Position numbers and translations under genes: made by a program
Assembly: GCA_963682055.1 (NCBI GenBank)
Contig: OY821748.1
Location: 5,118,343-5,182,342, forward strand
Direction of reading: 5' to 3'
DNA length: 64,000 nt
DNA from: Primula veris
Taxonomy: Eukaryota; Streptophyta; Magnoliopsida; Ericales; Primulaceae
Part shown: positions 51,458 to 61,826 of the stretch, one piece after another
Layout of the letters: the number at the start of each line of letters is the position of its first letter
Position numbering within the stretch: position 1 is the first letter of the stretch
Notes under the pieces: generated by a model
What the model was told of the DNA's origin: nothing
Databases searched by the model: none
What the model saw: only the letters and a program-made list of their open reading frames with translations

Positions 51458-53202
51458 GGAGGGAGACTGACGGAGGACGACATGAAAAGAGTAACGGATA
51501 ATCGTTCGTCCATGTGGAGCGACTTCACATTAGGAAACCGAAGAGATAACAACCATACTAACAAATCAGGGTTGTTAGACGCGCCGAGATTCCGTCTCTC
51601 CAGATCAAACCACCGTCTGCATATGAGCGAGCACACGTCTTGGCTCGGCTTGGAATCCACGTGACCGATCATCTCCAGGATCAGCTCGTCTGGTAAGGCC
51701 CGGTTGATCCGATCCCAATGAGGACCTCTCATTCTTAGCTTCTCTGCTTTTAAGCTTTTTTGACCTAGAAGCTAGCTTTCAAAAGCTAAATAAGCTAACA
51801 TACCAAACACCCATAGCTTTTTTTAATCAAAAAGCTAGAAAAGATAAGAAAATAAGTTATTGACAAACAGCCGCATAGACTTATAATTTCGAATAAATAG
51901 AGTACATACATACATACATACCTACATAATTCATTTTAAGTAAAAAAACTAATAAAATCACCAAATTCTTAGCTTCTCTGTTTTTAAGCTTTTTTCACTT
52001 AAAAAGGTAGCTTTTAAAAAGCTAACATACCAAACACCCATAGCTCTTCTTTAGCTCTTTTTTTAATCAAAAAGCTAAAAAACCCGATAAGTTGTTGCCA
52101 AACAGGCACATATACTTATAACTTGGAATTGATAGAGTATATACATACATACACATACATACAGATATATATAGAGAAAGAGATAGAGAGGGAGATGAAC
52201 AGTGAGACTGACGGAGGATAGAGTTAAATTAACTTATAAACCGAAAACACCCAAAATGTAAGCATAGATTTGCAATTTGGTAGAATACACTCATACATAC
52301 ATAGATATATACCGTTCGTCCATATGCAGCGACTTCACATTAGGAAACCGCAGAGATAGCAAGCGTACTAACAAATCAGGGTTGTTAGACGCGCTGAGCC
52401 AGACGGAGCCTCGGATCAGCCGCTCCAGATCAAACCACCGTTTGCACGTCAGCGAGCACGCGTCTCGGCTCGGCTTGGCATCCACGTGGGTGAAGATTTC
52501 TAGGATCACTGGTAAGGCCCGGTTGATCCGATCATAATGAGGACCTCTCATTCTTAACTTCTCTGCTTTTAAGCTTTTTTGACCTAAAAACTACCTTTCA
52601 AAAGCTATACATACATACATACATACATATCTAATGATTTTTTAAGTGAAAAAGCTTAAAAAACACACCAAATTCTTAGTTTCTCTGTTTATAAGCTTTT
52701 TCGACCTAAAAGCCAGGTTTTAAAAAGCTAAATAAGCTAACATACAATACCTAACACCCATAGATTTTTTAGCTTTCTTTTAATAAAAAAGCAAAAAAGA
52801 AGGCAAGAAAAAAAGTTGTTGCCAAACAGGCACATAAACTTATAATTTGGAATGAATACAGTATATACATACATATATAGATACAGATATAGATACAGAT
52901 ATAGATATAGAGAGAGAGAGACTGACGGAGGAAGAAGTGAACGTAGCCACGGACAATCGTTCGTCCATATGCAGCGACTTCACATTAGGAAACCGCAGAG
53001 ATAACAACCTTACTAACAAATCAGGATTGTTAGACGCGCCGAGCCTGACCGAGTCTCGGCTCAGCCGCTCCAGATCAAACCACCTTCTGCATACGAGCGA
53101 ACACGCATCTCGGCTCGGCTTGGCATCCACGTGGCTGAAGATTTCGAGGATTAGCTCGTCTGGTAAGGCTCGGTTGATCCGATCATAATGAGGTCCTCTC
53201 AT
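45025..53202 (-). CDS. FBL4: F-box/LRR-repeat protein 4-like, SCF substrate receptor
   Basis: Minus-strand exons 53202-52927 (first-exon copy E), 48919-48668, 48140-47734, 47107-46922, 46837-46645, 46362-46286, 46190-46040 and 45321-45025 join in phase to 612 residues, near the 610 of Arabidopsis FBL4. Residues about 8-50 form the F-box (INRALPDELILEIFSHVD ... CSLVCRRWFDLERLSR), which binds SKP1. From about residue 130 to the end run cysteine-containing LRRs of the L..L.L..C..I.D.GL..I..GC type. The C-terminus KRRAGSIISYLCVDL matches the family almost exactly. The product is inferred to be the substrate-recognition subunit of an SCF ubiquitin ligase; the target is unknown. Exon 2 starts in phase 0, so it accepts copy E or C. 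Intron 1 (4.0 kb with copy E) contains four further copies of the F-box exon. Confidence 0.94.
47237..47655. mobile_element. MITE in FBL4 intron 3, relative of the SAC3B intron-16 element
   Basis: The right end GTTGTACTTCCCC and left AGGGTGCATCCC are imperfect inverted ends. Internal phrases such as AATAGTGTT, GTTACACTGG and CTATGGGG recur in the element at 21327-21746 (there as CTATTGGTCC, GTTACACTAG, CTATGGGG). Non-coding. Confidence 0.65.
49984..50228 (-). pseudogene. F-box exon copy A, broken
   Basis: Relative to copy E (276 bases) this copy is 245 bases to the GTCAGT donor. It lacks about 30 bases of the F-box (the CRRWFDLER part) and one base near the end (CATATAACGAA against CATATGGACGAA), so the frame shifts and the donor is no longer in phase 0. 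It is the copy nearest the LRR exons. Its reading frame through the intron is not expected to give a working F-box. Confidence 0.88.
50721..50996 (-). pseudogene. F-box exon copy B, stop codon
   Basis: The copy has the same 276-base length as copy E, with the ATG, full F-box and GTCAGT donor retained. Codon 82, Arg (CGA) in copies E and C, is TAA (50751-50753), so splicing to the LRR exons would give only an 81-residue F-box peptide. Other changes include Cys38 to Ser and Ala33 to Thr. Confidence 0.9.
51472..51732 (-). CDS. F-box exon copy C, open and in phase
   Basis: A frame of 87 codons from MRGPHWDRINRALPDELI to SSS ends at a GTCAGT donor in phase 0, so it could splice to LRR exon 2 to give a 607-residue protein. 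Against copy E it lacks five codons in frame (LERRNLG replaces LERLSRDSVRLG) and has F-box substitutions (EMIGHVD for EIFSHVD, QDVCSLI for RDACSLV). Whether it has a promoter is unknown: the sequence before its ATG is the MITE-like segment shared with A, B and D. It could be an alternative first exon or an unexpressed copy that has not yet been disabled. Confidence 0.6.
52313..52551 (-). pseudogene. F-box exon copy D, donor lost
   Basis: The ATG and most of the frame remain, but the F-box has lost two codons (ALPVILEIF for ALPDELILEIF). The homology stops right after HMDER, where the sequence passes into (TA)n and (TACA)n repeats. The GTCAGT donor and the last dozen codons are absent. A GTATAT sequence at the break could act as donor, but in phase 2, not the phase 0 that exon 2 needs. 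Confidence 0.85.
52927..53202 (-). other. FBL4: F-box exon copy E, presumed canonical first exon of FBL4
   Basis: The exon has 92 codons with a complete F-box and ends TTC ACT TCT TCC TCC|GTCAGT in phase 0, joining to GRRRGDNTS of exon 2. Arabidopsis FBL4 has a comparable basic/Ser stretch at this point. It is the outermost copy and the only one whose upstream sequence is not the MITE-like spacer, so it most likely carries the native promoter. A (GA)n(TGTA)n tract lies at 53223-53264, in the presumed leader. Confidence 0.88.
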
Positions 53203-53424
53203 TTTTCACCAAATAGATTATTAGAGAGAGAGAGAGAGATGTATGTATGTATGTATGTATGTATATGAGGGAGTGAAGAAGGGGAGAGAGACGGTGTATA
53301 ACTAGATCCTTGTAGTTTGTATCAAAGTGTTATTTCATCTGTTTGTTTTAATGTACGAGATTTAGGAACTACAAGTTTGATATTTTGACGAATTTGATCA
53401 TAAATCTTGCATTTTGCTTCCTAG

Positions 53425-53922
53425 GCTCCCTTTGTTTTGTTGTAAAATGGGGATAAACAAACATTTACGGATAAAATATATTTTTCGGGTGATTGGTTTA
53501 ACATAAAACATTTTTTTTGGAAAAACTTTTCTCACATATCCAGTAAAATTGGAGAAAACGATTACCCTGCAAATAAATTTGTAAACGGTTTACGGAGCCT
53601 CTCTATATTCTTTCTAATACTAGTATTATAACTATTATTAATTATAGGTCTATTATTTCAAAATTATTTAATAATTAGTCCAATTCTATCTACTAACCAA
53701 TAAAAAAAGAAAAAAACACGAAAAATTCTAAAAAATAACAAAAATAGAAAATAAATAAAAAACAAATCCGAAAAATCTAAAAGAACCCAAGAAAATTTTA
53801 GCTGAAAAAATTTTATGCACCAACCGCGTGTAAATGAAAAGCAAACAAAAGTTTTCAGTGTAAAACTTTCTCATGGAAATATTTTACCCATGTAAAATTT
53901 TTACTATGAAACAAACAGAGCT
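53425..53922. mobile_element. MITE upstream of FBL4
   Basis: The left end GCTCCCTTTGTTTTGTTGTA and the reverse complement of the right end, AGCTCTGTTTGTTTCATAGT, are related. The CTCTGTTTGTTT terminus is typical of hAT-like plant MITEs. Interior arms also pair (TTTTACCCATG...AAAACTTTCTCA against AAACTTTTCTCACA). It lies about 0.2 kb upstream of the copy E start codon, in the likely promoter. An 8-bp target-site duplication was not found. Confidence 0.65.
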
Positions 53923-55238
53923 AGTAACTCTTAGGAAATACTTACTTATTGATTACAAAAAATAAATAAATAATACTTAGAGAAATTATATGTTTTGCAA
54001 TTTTACTAACGTAACTTTTAAATAATATGGAAAATTAATATTTGTTCATATTAATGCTAATTTAATTAATATGTGTATTTATAGGATTTAATAAAAACTA
54101 GCCGATTAATTGAATAGAATTTGAGCAAGTTAGGTTATCTAAGCAGGACTTTAGTATACCTCGCTCATAATCACTCGAAACCTATTAGCTCCATTGTGAG
54201 GGTAAACATTATGTAAAATAAATAAAATCACATTCTTATCTTCGACTTGTGGAGCCAAATGCTACATTTAAATAAAATAATCATACACATTTAAATTTAT
54301 TGTTTTGTGTCATTATTTTTATTGACTTCCCTTTTTTCTTATATTGATTTCACTGACAGTATCCATTTGTACAAATTATTAGTAGTTGAAAAACGATGTG
54401 ATTTATATATTACCATCTTGTTTAACTTTCTTAATGGACTAATTATTAAGATTAACTTGATTTATTTAGGTGTTTCACCGTTTAAACTGCAAAATTTTAC
54501 AGTTTGAAAGATGTGAAACCTATTAAGCGGGTCTAATTTAGTGGCGAAGTCTTGCCTCTAACAAACTTGATTCATTACTTATGTTCGTACTCAACGAATG
54601 AACTAAGTGGAGACTACCCCTCTCTCTCCCCCCTTAAGTATTATTTCTATTTATTTAGATCAAAAGTTAAAAAAAAAATACGTTTGCCCCCTCCCCCTTT
54701 TCAAAAAAAAAAATCATATATGGTATTATAAAAATTATATAGAATATTGGACTTTCGCATTTGATATTTCTGGTTCCGGCACTGATAGCGCTTCTATTAT
54801 TATTGCGGTTAAGAGAGTACAAAAATAATCATTGAAAATTAGTGATTTACATTAAACCACGTTCTTCATCAATCCCAAATTTGTTGGTCATTTATGTCTC
54901 AATTGTGAATATTAGAACCAGATAGAGTTTATATTTCAAAAAAGAAGAAGATAGAATTTGACTATTTAACATCTCTAGAAACTATCTAATTTATCGGTGA
55001 AGTGACTTGGCCATTCTGCAAAATTTTATTATTCTAAACCACGTTTACACACGAACTCAAACGACTCAATGGAGTATTACTTTTAAAAATTTAGAAATGT
55101 AAGGTTTGATGTAACTTTTATAGTTCTGTTGCATGAAAAGAAAATGTGCATCACTTGTTCTTTTACTTTTACTTTATTCTTTGCGTAATTTGGAGATTAA
55201 CTTGTATTCTCACTAAGCTCAGTCAAATATAGGACTAT

Positions 55239-55421
55239 CACTATAAAAAAAATACCCAAATAGCGACGGAATTGGTGACGGTATTTTTTATTACGAGCTT
55301 ATTAACGACGGTTTTTGTGACAGTTTAGTCAATTTGCGACAGATTTGTGACAGCTTTTTAAATTAGCGAGAGACTTGTGACAGTTTTTGACTCTCACTAA
55401 ATCAAATATTATTTTGTAGTG
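55239..55421. mobile_element. Mini CACTA (En/Spm-type) element with 3-bp target duplication
   Basis: The element starts CACTATAAAAAAAATACCCA and ends ATTTTGTAGTG. TAT flanks it on both sides (55236-55238 and 55422-55424), the 3-bp duplication expected of CACTA elements. The subterminal region has the repeated motifs GCGACGG, GTGACGG, GCGACAG and GTGACAG typical of the family. At 183 bp it is a deleted, non-autonomous copy. Confidence 0.9.
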
Positions 55422-56810
55422 TATGTAGCCATGTAGGTACTTCATTCAATTCGAGCAACTTAATCTATTGAATTTTGAAGGCCAAAAAAGCTGACAGTTT
55501 TGACTATCTAAAGTAATTAGATTGGCATTTGCAACAAAATCCAACTGAAAATACTATTGTTTTAAAAAGCGAGTGTAAGCACAAAGTAAGCGTTGTAGAT
55601 TAGTATATTTGACCGTTATTAAGCGGAATTGAGCGCTATAACCATGCTCGAATGTATACACATATCAATAAAGAAATGTATACTCATAGCATGCGTTTTG
55701 CACCATAATGTATATATCATAAAAACTGCAACTCAGAATATGATGGCCATATTTTTTAATTGGGCACTAGATATGGTAGGATACTATTTATTATTTATAC
55801 TTCAATTTCACATACTAAATTATACTATGAGCAAAACGAGTAGTTAAAACTATGTTCGAATGGCTTACTTGTACTAAACCGTCAGTTTTTTTTATGTAAA
55901 GCGACTTACTAAGAGCGATTTCGTGTATTGGATATGAAATACAAACCGAGCCGTCAAGTTCGATCGCTTGTTACACCTTATAACTTATATTCGATAATAC
56001 ATATAGTACATGTTCGTTTGCAACATATATAGTATAAAATGATAAAACTTGAAATTTGTAAGCAGTTAATATTTCTACTCTTTATTTACTATAACATGAG
56101 CATTCACATCTCACTATTCATAATACATTTTCTTCAAATTTTGAGAAGTTTAGCTATAAAAAGCCATTCACATCAAATTCATAATTCATCCTACATCATT
56201 AAAAAGAACCATGACATCACTTTATAAATAGAGAACAAAATTTTCTCTTTAAAGTTTAAAAAGTATATTATTGGACCTCATTTAATTCAGTTGTTGCTTT
56301 GTATTTAAGAAAAAAATTAATAATATATAATTAGAGAGATGTTTTAGAGAGAATATAAAATCATGTGAATTGTAAATGACTTTTCAAATATGACAAAAAG
56401 TAGAATTTTCACTTCCTATTTGAATAAAATTATAAAGAGCTTGATGTAAGCGTTCTTATAAATTTTGTAGAAAAAATATTACACCTTGTCTAGTAACCTA
56501 ATCGTAACAAAAGGTTAACCAAACATGATATAAAAAGGTCGTATATTAAAAATAAAACTATATCCTCTCTTATACTACAGTATTACAAATAAGATGGCCT
56601 ATCTGACAGATAATCATAAGAAGGGGGGGTAAAGAGTAAGTTTTTACAAGAGTAAGGGTTGAAACGCAAATAACTTAAAGAACACAAATCACTGATGTTC
56701 CTCTTAGTTCAGTTTCAGTCAGTGTACATTAGATATAGAGAGAGAAAGTGATTCATCAATAATTCAATATACATACATATATTGATATATACATACATAT
56801 ATTGACATAT

Positions 56811-56818
<8 letters not shown>

Positions 56819-56843
<25 letters not shown>

Positions 56844-56845
56844 TA
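56819..56845 (+). repeat. (GATA)n tract in the MO25 leader
   Basis: An ATAGATAGATAGATAGATAG run follows a (TA)n tract and ends one base before the MO25 ATG, so the immediate start-codon context is microsatellite sequence. Confidence 0.9.
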
Positions 56846-56846
56846 G

Positions 56847-59800
56847 ATGTCGTTCTCATTCTTTAAGCCGTCTCGGCCGAAAACACCATCGGAGCTGGTG
56901 AAGGCGATCAGAGAGAGCCTCATCGCACTCGACACTAAAACCGCTGCCGAGGTTCAATCCCTCAAAAAGGTCCTTTTTTCTCTCTCTGATATATTTATAT
57001 GCATACTTATCATATATATGCATCTATACAACTCAGGTTTATACCGATTTTGTTTTCACGTGTCCCGGTGGTGAATTGAGGTTTATGTTCTTGTTTTTCG
57101 CAGCTACCAATTCTGTTTCTCATGTATTAATGGAAAAAATTAAAGACATTAAAGATCATGTATTTCATGACTTTTTCTGTAACGTTGCGTTTGTCAGTTC
57201 TAATATAATCACAGTAAAGAAAAACGGTCCATTTAGAATGCAAAACTTGGGTACCGATTTCTTAAATTATTCAGATAGTTAAAAACGTTTAACTACATGA
57301 CTATATTTTGAAATAGGGAAAAGCTAACCAATGCCCCCTAGGCATTGGTTAAGCATGTTTAGGTTATGTTTTCAAATGTCTTGTATAGTAATGCATTAAT
57401 AACATTTCCTTTATTTAAGTAGATTAAATACATAATGTTGGTAATGCTATAATGATATGGTAGTGTATAAAAATTAGATATAATAAATACAAGTATTTTT
57501 GTATTGAATGCAAATTGATTTTGGAAATATATTAAATGGTTAAACGATGCCCCCGGGGCACTCGTTAGCCAAACCGAAATAAGTCATTTTGGCAGTTTAC
57601 TTATTAAAATTTTGCATCCCAAAAACGGACTGTTTCTCGGTTGTGGACACCTGAAAGTGAAATCGAGGGAGTCTTTTGAGTCTTTTACTAAAAATCCTTC
57701 TGCAAGCTTGAGTCTTTTACACAGTTGTTGCTTTTTTTTTTCCATTAATCGATGACAGCTAGAAAACTAGAATCAACAAAAATCTAATTATGCATACGTT
57801 ACACTACTCAATTACAAATCAGTTGTTAGAATTTTAGTAACCTTGAATTATGGTATTGAGTTGGTTTATTAGTTGCATGATTTTTACAAATCATTAAGGA
57901 GCTTCTGTTTTGTCGTCCCATTGTCGAGAAATCACCTGCAGTTGGTGTTTATTTTGTTTAACCTTTACAAGATTTAAGAGTAGCTGTTTAAAAGAAGCGC
58001 AGAAAAAGTCGTAATGTTTACCATCTCTTAAAAGAATTATAGCATTCTCCATGTGTTGGGGTTTTCTTTTACTAGCCAGGCACAATAATTATTGAAACCT
58101 TTTAATTGTTAGAGATTGAAAAACCAAAAAGTAGTATCAGAAAAATCTTCAAGTACTTTATTTAGCAACAGGATCTTTTCCAAATCACCCAAGGACCTGA
58201 CTTAATTCCACTTTGTGACTTTGAGATTTATCATATATGTAAGTTTGGTATTTTAAACTGTTCTGCACACTAACCTATCCCGACATTTCATTGTTGTACA
58301 TCAACTATCATTTCTAAAAAAAAATGGGGGTAAGTTATTTTTTTTATGTTGGACCCACTAATGTAATGTAAACAGACCAACCAAGGTACCTCCATCTAAA
58401 TTAAAGAAAAAATTTGTGCTATTATAATCACTTTATACATTAGCATTTTGGTAATTATCGCTTTTGTACACTAACCAATTGTCAATTATCACTTTAGTCT
58501 TTAAGCACTAACTTGATGCACAAAAAAGAACATGAATAACTTTAGGATTGTGTACTAATTAGAAAACATTGTAGACTTGTGTACAAATTTGAAAATACAC
58601 GATAGGTCTGCGTAGAACAGTAAAACTGCGGATTATATTGAGTTCTCAATTTTGCACTATATGTTGCAGGCTTTGGAAGAAGTTGAGAAGAATTTTGTAA
58701 CTATGAGACTTATGCTATGTGGAGATGGGGAAATTGAACCAAACTTGGATCAGGTTTCACAACTAACAATAGAAATATGTAAAGAAGATGTTATCGCCCT
58801 TCTTATACACAAGTTACCATTACTGGGATGGGAAGTAAGTTATCACAATCTCTATTATCTTCTTTTGAGCACTTCCAGAAATTCTCAAGGCCGAGTGAAC
58901 CCAGGCCGAACGTACAATATCTAATCACGGCAGTTTTCTGTCGCAGGCAAGGAAAGATTTAGTTCACTGTTGGGCTATATTATTGAAGCAAAAGGTTGAA
59001 ACTGATTATTGCTGTGTGCAATACATGGAAAACCAATTAGAGCTACTAGATTTCCTTGTTGTGTGGTAAGGTCTGCTACAATGACCTTTTATTTATCAAT
59101 TTTCATTTAAGTGTATAGGTCCCTCTTTGCCACATTCATGGAACAAAGTTACACAATTAGGGGAAACCAGTCTTTATTACTCCTTCTGTTCCACCACAGG
59201 AATTTCACTTATTTAACAAATACCGTTGATTGCATTCTCTTTTTGAAAATTCAATCATTTGCCCTAGATGGAATCTATGCTGATTGTCTTTCGTCCCCCA
59301 AGGGGAAGACATGGAAATAACATAGACTTGTTAACTTGGTAAATGAACACTTAAATTGGAACATTGAGGAAAGAATTACTGGAGAATAATTGTGGAGTAG
59401 TGGAGTATTTTTAGATATAGGGTCTTTGTGTAGCTTAATATGTTTTCTGTCATGCAGTTATGATAACAAGGAGATAGCTTTAAATTGTGGGAATATGTTA
59501 AGGGAGTGCATCAAAGTTCCAACTCTGGCCAAGTAAATCACGCGCTTTCTTTTGTCTATATTTATGTGATTATTTATTTACTGGATTACAATTTTACGCT
59601 AAGGAATCACCAGATTGCGATTTTTCACACCAACCTACAAAGAAATGCATTTAGTGCATTGATGTTACCTTTCCGACGATTTTATTACAACGCTTAGTAA
59701 ACAATTCCAGATCGGGCAAAAATAGAAAATAAAGCATTGACTGGGGACTAAAATAGGAAAAACCAGAGAGTATTTTTGTTAAAACGATAGGATATGTTTT

Positions 59801-61826
59801 AACTTCTTGTTTGTTTCGGTAACTATTTAGTATCCCAGCCTATGATTATATTTTGATTAGGTACACTAAGTGTACTAGAATTGTTGAGAAATATTATGAT
59901 AGTGTATCAATTGCTAATGTTTGTAGGTTGGTGTACTGAGTCCAAATTGCTGACATGCCATTGTACAAAATTGTAATTAACCCTTTATAAGCCATTGTTA
60001 TCATCTCTCTAAGTAAGTATGAAGTTTCTGTCCCTGTCTTCCAGATACATCTTAGAATCTCCAAGTTTTGAATTATTCTTCAAATACGTGGAGCTTCCTA
60101 ACTTTGATGTTGCTTCTGATGCATTCTCAACTTTTAAGGTCCGGTTTACAGTCTCAATTCTTATACAATATTATACAATTTGTTTGTTCCATGCTGCTTT
60201 ATATAACATCATTTTTTGGATGTTTTCACAGGATCTTCTTACTAAACATGCAGCTGCAGTTTCTGAATACTTGACTACTCATTACGACGAGGTTCAGTTT
60301 TTAACTCTTTAAATATGTAACTTTTACACCTCTTAAATGGGAAATGTTATTGAGGGCAAACCTTTATAGCCATACGTTTCTGTGAAGATTGCTTATTTCG
60401 GTTAGTAATTGATGGTTGTTGAACAGTTCTTTGAGCAATATGAAAAACTATTGACTTCCTCCAACTATGTGACGAGAAGACAATCTATGAAGGTTGGTCG
60501 TTTTCCAGAATATCTTTTGGAGTCCTCTTTTTCACACTAGTTTTTTAGGCATTATTTGTAATATTTGTTTAAATTTACTCCTATGTTTTAGCTTCTCTCC
60601 GAATTTCTTTTGGAGTCTCCAAATTCGCAAGTGATGAAGCGCTACATTGTCGAAATTAGATACTTGAAAGTCATGATGACATTACTAAAGGTACTGAAAA
60701 TCGTGCTTGTCTTCCTTATGCTTATTCTGTTATATTGCATAATTTATTGGTAAGTTCTGTTCATAATTGAGTGCACAATTTATGCTTGGATTATTTGGTT
60801 CACCTTGTGTAAAATGGCTTGTTTAAAAGTTCTTGGTCTTCTTGATCTTAATTGTTAGTTTCATTTCCTTTTCCTCAGGATTCAAGCAAAAACATCCAGA
60901 TTTCTGCTTTCCACATTTTTAAGGTCTGTCACCTTTTATCCGACTCCATTAAATTAGATTTACTAAGGACTCTACTCTACCTTTCCTTGGAGCGGCAATT
61001 TATGAAACACATGGCTCACGTGGAATACTTCTATCCAATTTTAGAGGTGATTTATATTTTTCTATCGATTTATACGTAGGTTTTTGTGGCGAACCCTAAC
61101 AAACCCCAAGAAGTTAAAGTCATACTGGCTAGAAACTCCGCAAAATTACTTGCGTTGCTTCACGAACTCTTTCCTGGAAAAGGTGATTACTTCCTTTACC
61201 TTTTCTATGTTCGAATAGGAAAATAAATTTGCAGCTATTTTCAGGGCACCCTGTCGCATACCTATTGTTCTCTATTTTTGACTGATTATTCTAGCTTATA
61301 AGATTTGATGATTAAATTCACGGTCTAAATGTTTACCATGTCTTATGTGGTCGTCATTCCTTAAAATCATGTGTGGCCAACTCGTACTTGTACGCTGTCA
61401 GTTTTCTTTGAACCAGAAAATGTTTTGTTTAATAAAACAAGTGAAGTAATGATGAGATTCCTATCATGAGTTTGTGCTAAGCTCTGATTGATAGAATTAG
61501 TGACATTGATTGAACTTGGGCAGTAGATACGAGATATAAGGAAGCTAGACAAGTACTATTTAGGCAGCTAGATATCACAAATGTGAAGACACACATACAC
61601 GCATATATTTGCATACATATGTATGTATAGAGAGAGGTTTATATATTTGGGTAATGTTTTCATGTTGTTCCGTGTCAAAATGCTTCTCCGTCTAGCTTTT
61701 TGCTGACACTGAAATTGCTATTTCTTGCCAATTGCAGGAGCTGATGATGACCAATTTGAAGAGGAAAAAGAACTTATTATCAAGGAAATTGAAAAATTAT
61801 CCCGGTTACCTAACCTTGATTTGTAG
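56847..61826 (+). CDS. MO25: MO25 (CAB39-like) kinase scaffold protein
   Basis: Eleven exons keep phase and give 345 residues: 56847-56969, 58670-58834, 58947-59065, 59458-59532, 60045-60138, 60232-60291, 60427-60492, 60592-60690, 60879-60923, 61080-61182, 61738-61826. The start MSFSFFKPSRPKTPSELVKA, the middle DFLVVCYDNKEIALNCGNML and the end EEEKELIIKEIEKLSRL are nearly invariant in plant MO25. The all-helical HEAT-like fold binds and activates STE20/GCK-type kinases; in plants an association with the SIK1-NDR kinase module is proposed. Several donors are weak (GTCCTT after exon 1, GTCCGG after exon 5, GTCTGT after exon 9), but the protein frame fixes them. Intron 1 is 1.7 kb and carries transposon sequence. 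No defects seen. Confidence 0.97.
57321..57580. mobile_element. MITE with palindromic ends in MO25 intron 1
   Basis: The left end has AACCAATGCCCCCTAGGCATTGGTTA and the right end has AACGATGCCCCCGGGGCACTCGTTAGCC. Each is itself an imperfect hairpin, and the two are also inverted copies of each other (GGCTAAC.A.TGCCCC). The interior is AT-rich and non-coding. Confidence 0.7.
58320..58620. repeat. Dispersed repeat in MO25 intron 1
   Basis: Phrases TGTGTACTAATTAG, GTACAAATTTGAAAATAC and CTTTAGTC recur in the copies listed for SAC3B intron 17 and near 48480-48600. The class is unknown and the ends are not defined. Confidence 0.4.
59870..59990. repeat. Dispersed repeat in MO25 intron 4
   Basis: Contains GTGTACTAGAATTGTT, AATTGCTAATGTTTGTAG, GTTGGTGTACT and TGTACAAAATTGTAATTAACCC, the same vocabulary as the repeat in MO25 intron 1 and SAC3B intron 17. 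Confidence 0.45.

Larger units (their letters stand above)
49860..53202 (-). repeat. Tandem array of five F-box first exons
   Basis: Five copies of the same exon start at 50228 (A), 50996 (B), 51732 (C), 52551 (D) and 53202 (E), spaced 768, 736, 819 and 651 bases. Each copy carries, on its intron side, a (GA)n, (TA)n and (TACA)n microsatellite block. Upstream of the ATG, copies A-D carry a MITE-like AGCTTCTCTGCTTTTAAGCT segment that copy E lacks. Copy E is followed upstream by unrelated sequence, presumably the native promoter. Confidence 0.93.
53923..56846. other. Spacer between divergent FBL4 and MO25
   Basis: AT-rich sequence with a small CACTA element (55239-55421) and transposon-like phrases near 55555-55640 (GTTTTAAAAAGCGA, also at 4993-5006). 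The last few hundred bases must hold the MO25 promoter. No further gene seen. Confidence 0.6.
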
